Shown here: positions 41,627 to 42,567 of the stretch, in pieces | Numbering within the stretch: the first letter of the stretch is position 1 | Layout: the number at the start of each line of letters is the position of its first letter | NCBI GenBank assembly: GCA_041916775.1 | Contig: JAYRYZ010000032.1 | Coordinates: 1 to 42,567 of the forward strand | Length of the DNA stretch: 42,567 bases | Direction: 5' to 3' | DNA from: UBA2357 sp041916775 | GTDB lineage: Bacteria > Pseudomonadota > Gammaproteobacteria > Burkholderiales > Rhodocyclaceae | Position numbers and translations under genes: made by a program | Notes under the pieces: model-generated | Told to the model about the DNA's origin: nothing | Databases searched by the model: none | What the model saw: the letters and a program-made list of their open reading frames with translations, nothing else

Positions 41627-42456
41627 CCCAGCGTTCCATCATTGCGATTCCTGAAGGCTATGCCCCGTGGCTGGCCGATCTGAAGAGCCGGATCGCCAGT
41701 GCTCGTCAGCGTGCCGTGCTGGCGGTCAATCAGGAGCAGATCCGGCTGTACTGGCAGATCGGGCGGGAAATTCTGGAACGCCAGCGGACTCAGGGTTGGG
41801 GCGCCAAGGTCATTGACCGGCTGGCGAGCGACCTGCAGGCGGCGTTTCCGGAGATCAAGGGTTTTTCGGCGCGTAACCTGAAGTACATGCGCTTTTTTGC
41901 CGAGCGTTGTCCCGATGGCCAAATTGGGCAGCAGCCTGCTGCCCAATTGCCGTGGTTCCATATCGTGCTGCTGATCACCAGGCTGGACGATGCCAGTCAG
42001 CGCGAATGGTATGCCCGTCAGACTATCGAACAGGGCTGGTCACGGACGACCTTGAGTCGGCAGATCGAGAGCCGCTTGCACCTGCGCCAGGCCAATGCCG
42101 TGAGCAATTTTTCCGGTCGCTTGCCCGAGGCGCAGTCGGCGCTGGCGCATGAAACCTTGAAAGATCCCTACCTGTTCGATTTTCTCGGTCTGGGCGAGGA
42201 AGCCCATGAGCGGGATATCGAGGAGGCGCTGGTGCGCCACATCACGCGTTTCCTGCTGGAATTGGGCGCCGGGTTTGCCTTCGTCGGCCGGCAGTATCGT
42301 CTGGAAGTGGCGGGCGACGAGTTTTTCATCGACCTGCTTTTCTATCACGTCCGTCTCAAATGCTATGTCGTGGTGGAGTTGAAGGCCGGCGCCTTCAAGC
42401 CGGAACATGCCGGTCAGCTCAATTTTTACCTGAGCGCAGTGGCGTTGGTGCATTAA
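41623..42456 (+). CDS. DUF1016/YhcG-like PD-(D/E)xK nuclease, C-terminally truncated
   Basis: 277 aa; full-length members are usually about 340-370. The N-terminal DUF1016_N part (LYWQIGREILERQRTQGWGAKVIDRLASDL ... FSARNLKYMRFFAE) and the nuclease core with Asp237, Glu252 and Lys254 (FFIDLLFYHVRLKCYVVVELK) are intact, but after QLNFYLSAV the reading turns to ALVH and stops, where the family continues for some 60-80 residues. I see no continuation in the other frames downstream, so this looks like a deletion rather than a simple frameshift. Such nucleases often lie in restriction-modification loci. Coupled to hsdS by an ATGA overlap. Confidence 0.85.
   Translation: MTQRSIIAIPEGYAPWLADLKSRIASARQRAVLAVNQEQIRLYWQIGREILERQRTQGWGAKVIDRLASDLQAAFPEIKGFSARNLKYMRFFAERCPDGQIGQQPAAQLPWFHIVLLITRLDDASQREWYARQTIEQGWSRTTLSRQIESRLHLRQANAVSNFSGRLPEAQSALAHETLKDPYLFDFLGLGEEAHERDIEEALVRHITRFLLELGAGFAFVGRQYRLEVAGDEFFIDLLFYHVRLKCYVVVELKAGAFKPEHAGQLNFYLSAVALVH
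41922..41948. repeat. 27-bp palindrome inside the DUF1016 gene
   Basis: AATTGGGCAGCAG - C - CTGCTGCCCAATT: 13-bp perfect arms around one base. It encodes the QIGQQPAAQLP segment, where related proteins have a similar AQLPW but not the preceding repeat. Confidence 0.7.
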
Positions 42457-42513
42457 AATGTCATCCACTGATATATCAAGGCTTTCAGGCCACCTGACCC
42501 GTTGAGTGTGACC

Positions 42514-42567
42514 ATGGCGACACGTGTAAAGAAAGACGACACTCCGAGCAAGCTCAAGTACCGCTAC
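42514..42567 (+). CDS. Start of an unidentified gene (partial, runs off the window)
   Basis: ATG at 42514 begins MATRVKKDDTPSKLKYRY and stays open to the last base, 18 codons. It lies 57 bp after the truncated DUF1016 gene. As hsdM has not appeared, this could be the methyltransferase subunit or another insertion, but 18 residues do not identify it. Confidence 0.4.
   Translation, partial: MATRVKKDDTPSKLKYRY

Overview
The window reads as high-GC chromosomal DNA of a nitrogen-fixing betaproteobacterium, most likely a member of the Rhodocyclales (Azoarcus/Aromatoleum/Thauera/Zoogloea-like). This is an inference from gene content (nifB operon with DraG and FeSII, ModE regulation, SfnR/SfnB-type sulfur genes) and codon use; no rRNA marker is present.

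Region 1 (1-6.8 kb) is a sulfur/acyl-CoA area: an SfnR-like sigma54 activator faces an SfnB/DszC-like flavin oxidoreductase whose promoter has a clear -24/-12 element. A 43-codon Tat-signal stub, a single Mop protein, a small signal-peptide ORF, an acyl-CoA ligase of the methylthiopropionyl-CoA ligase type and an OsmC protein follow. Region 2 (6.8-9.4 kb) holds katG, bounded by hairpins and a 143-bp MITE-like inverted repeat.

Region 3 (9.4-15.6 kb) is the core: a leftward nifB operon, nifB - 4Fe4S ferredoxin - NifO/ArsC-like protein - flavodiiron protein - 2Fe2S ferredoxin - FeSII (Shethna II-like) - nifQ - draG. It joins FeMo-co synthesis, Mo donation, electron carriers, oxygen protection and reversal of nitrogenase ADP-ribosylation in one transcription unit. 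Its promoter region contains a sigma54 -24/-12 element, two NifA-type TGT-N10-ACA sites, an IHF match and a perfect FNR box. A large hybrid histidine kinase is divergent from it.

Region 4 (18.8-24.0 kb) is a molybdate locus: a di-Mop molbindin divergent from modE-modA-modB-modC-(unknown)-modD, with a strong ModE operator between them. It would supply the Mo that NifQ and NifB use. At the 3' end of modD sits a lower-GC orphan type VI effector/immunity pair, tae4-tai4; the effector carries an apparent one-base frameshift near its start.

Region 5 (24.9-36.5 kb) is mostly housekeeping: a tightly overlapped cytochrome c peroxidase / GGDEF-EAL / hydrolase operon, two methyltransferases, DUF1415, a YlqF/RbgA-type GTPase, a BNR-repeat protein paired with a MoaD-like protein, an EamA transporter, a MOSC protein and SlyX. 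Region 6 (36.5 kb to the end) is a defence island: hsdR, a VapBC-type toxin-antitoxin pair, hsdS with an AT-richer second half, and a C-terminally truncated DUF1016 nuclease, followed by the first 18 codons of another gene.
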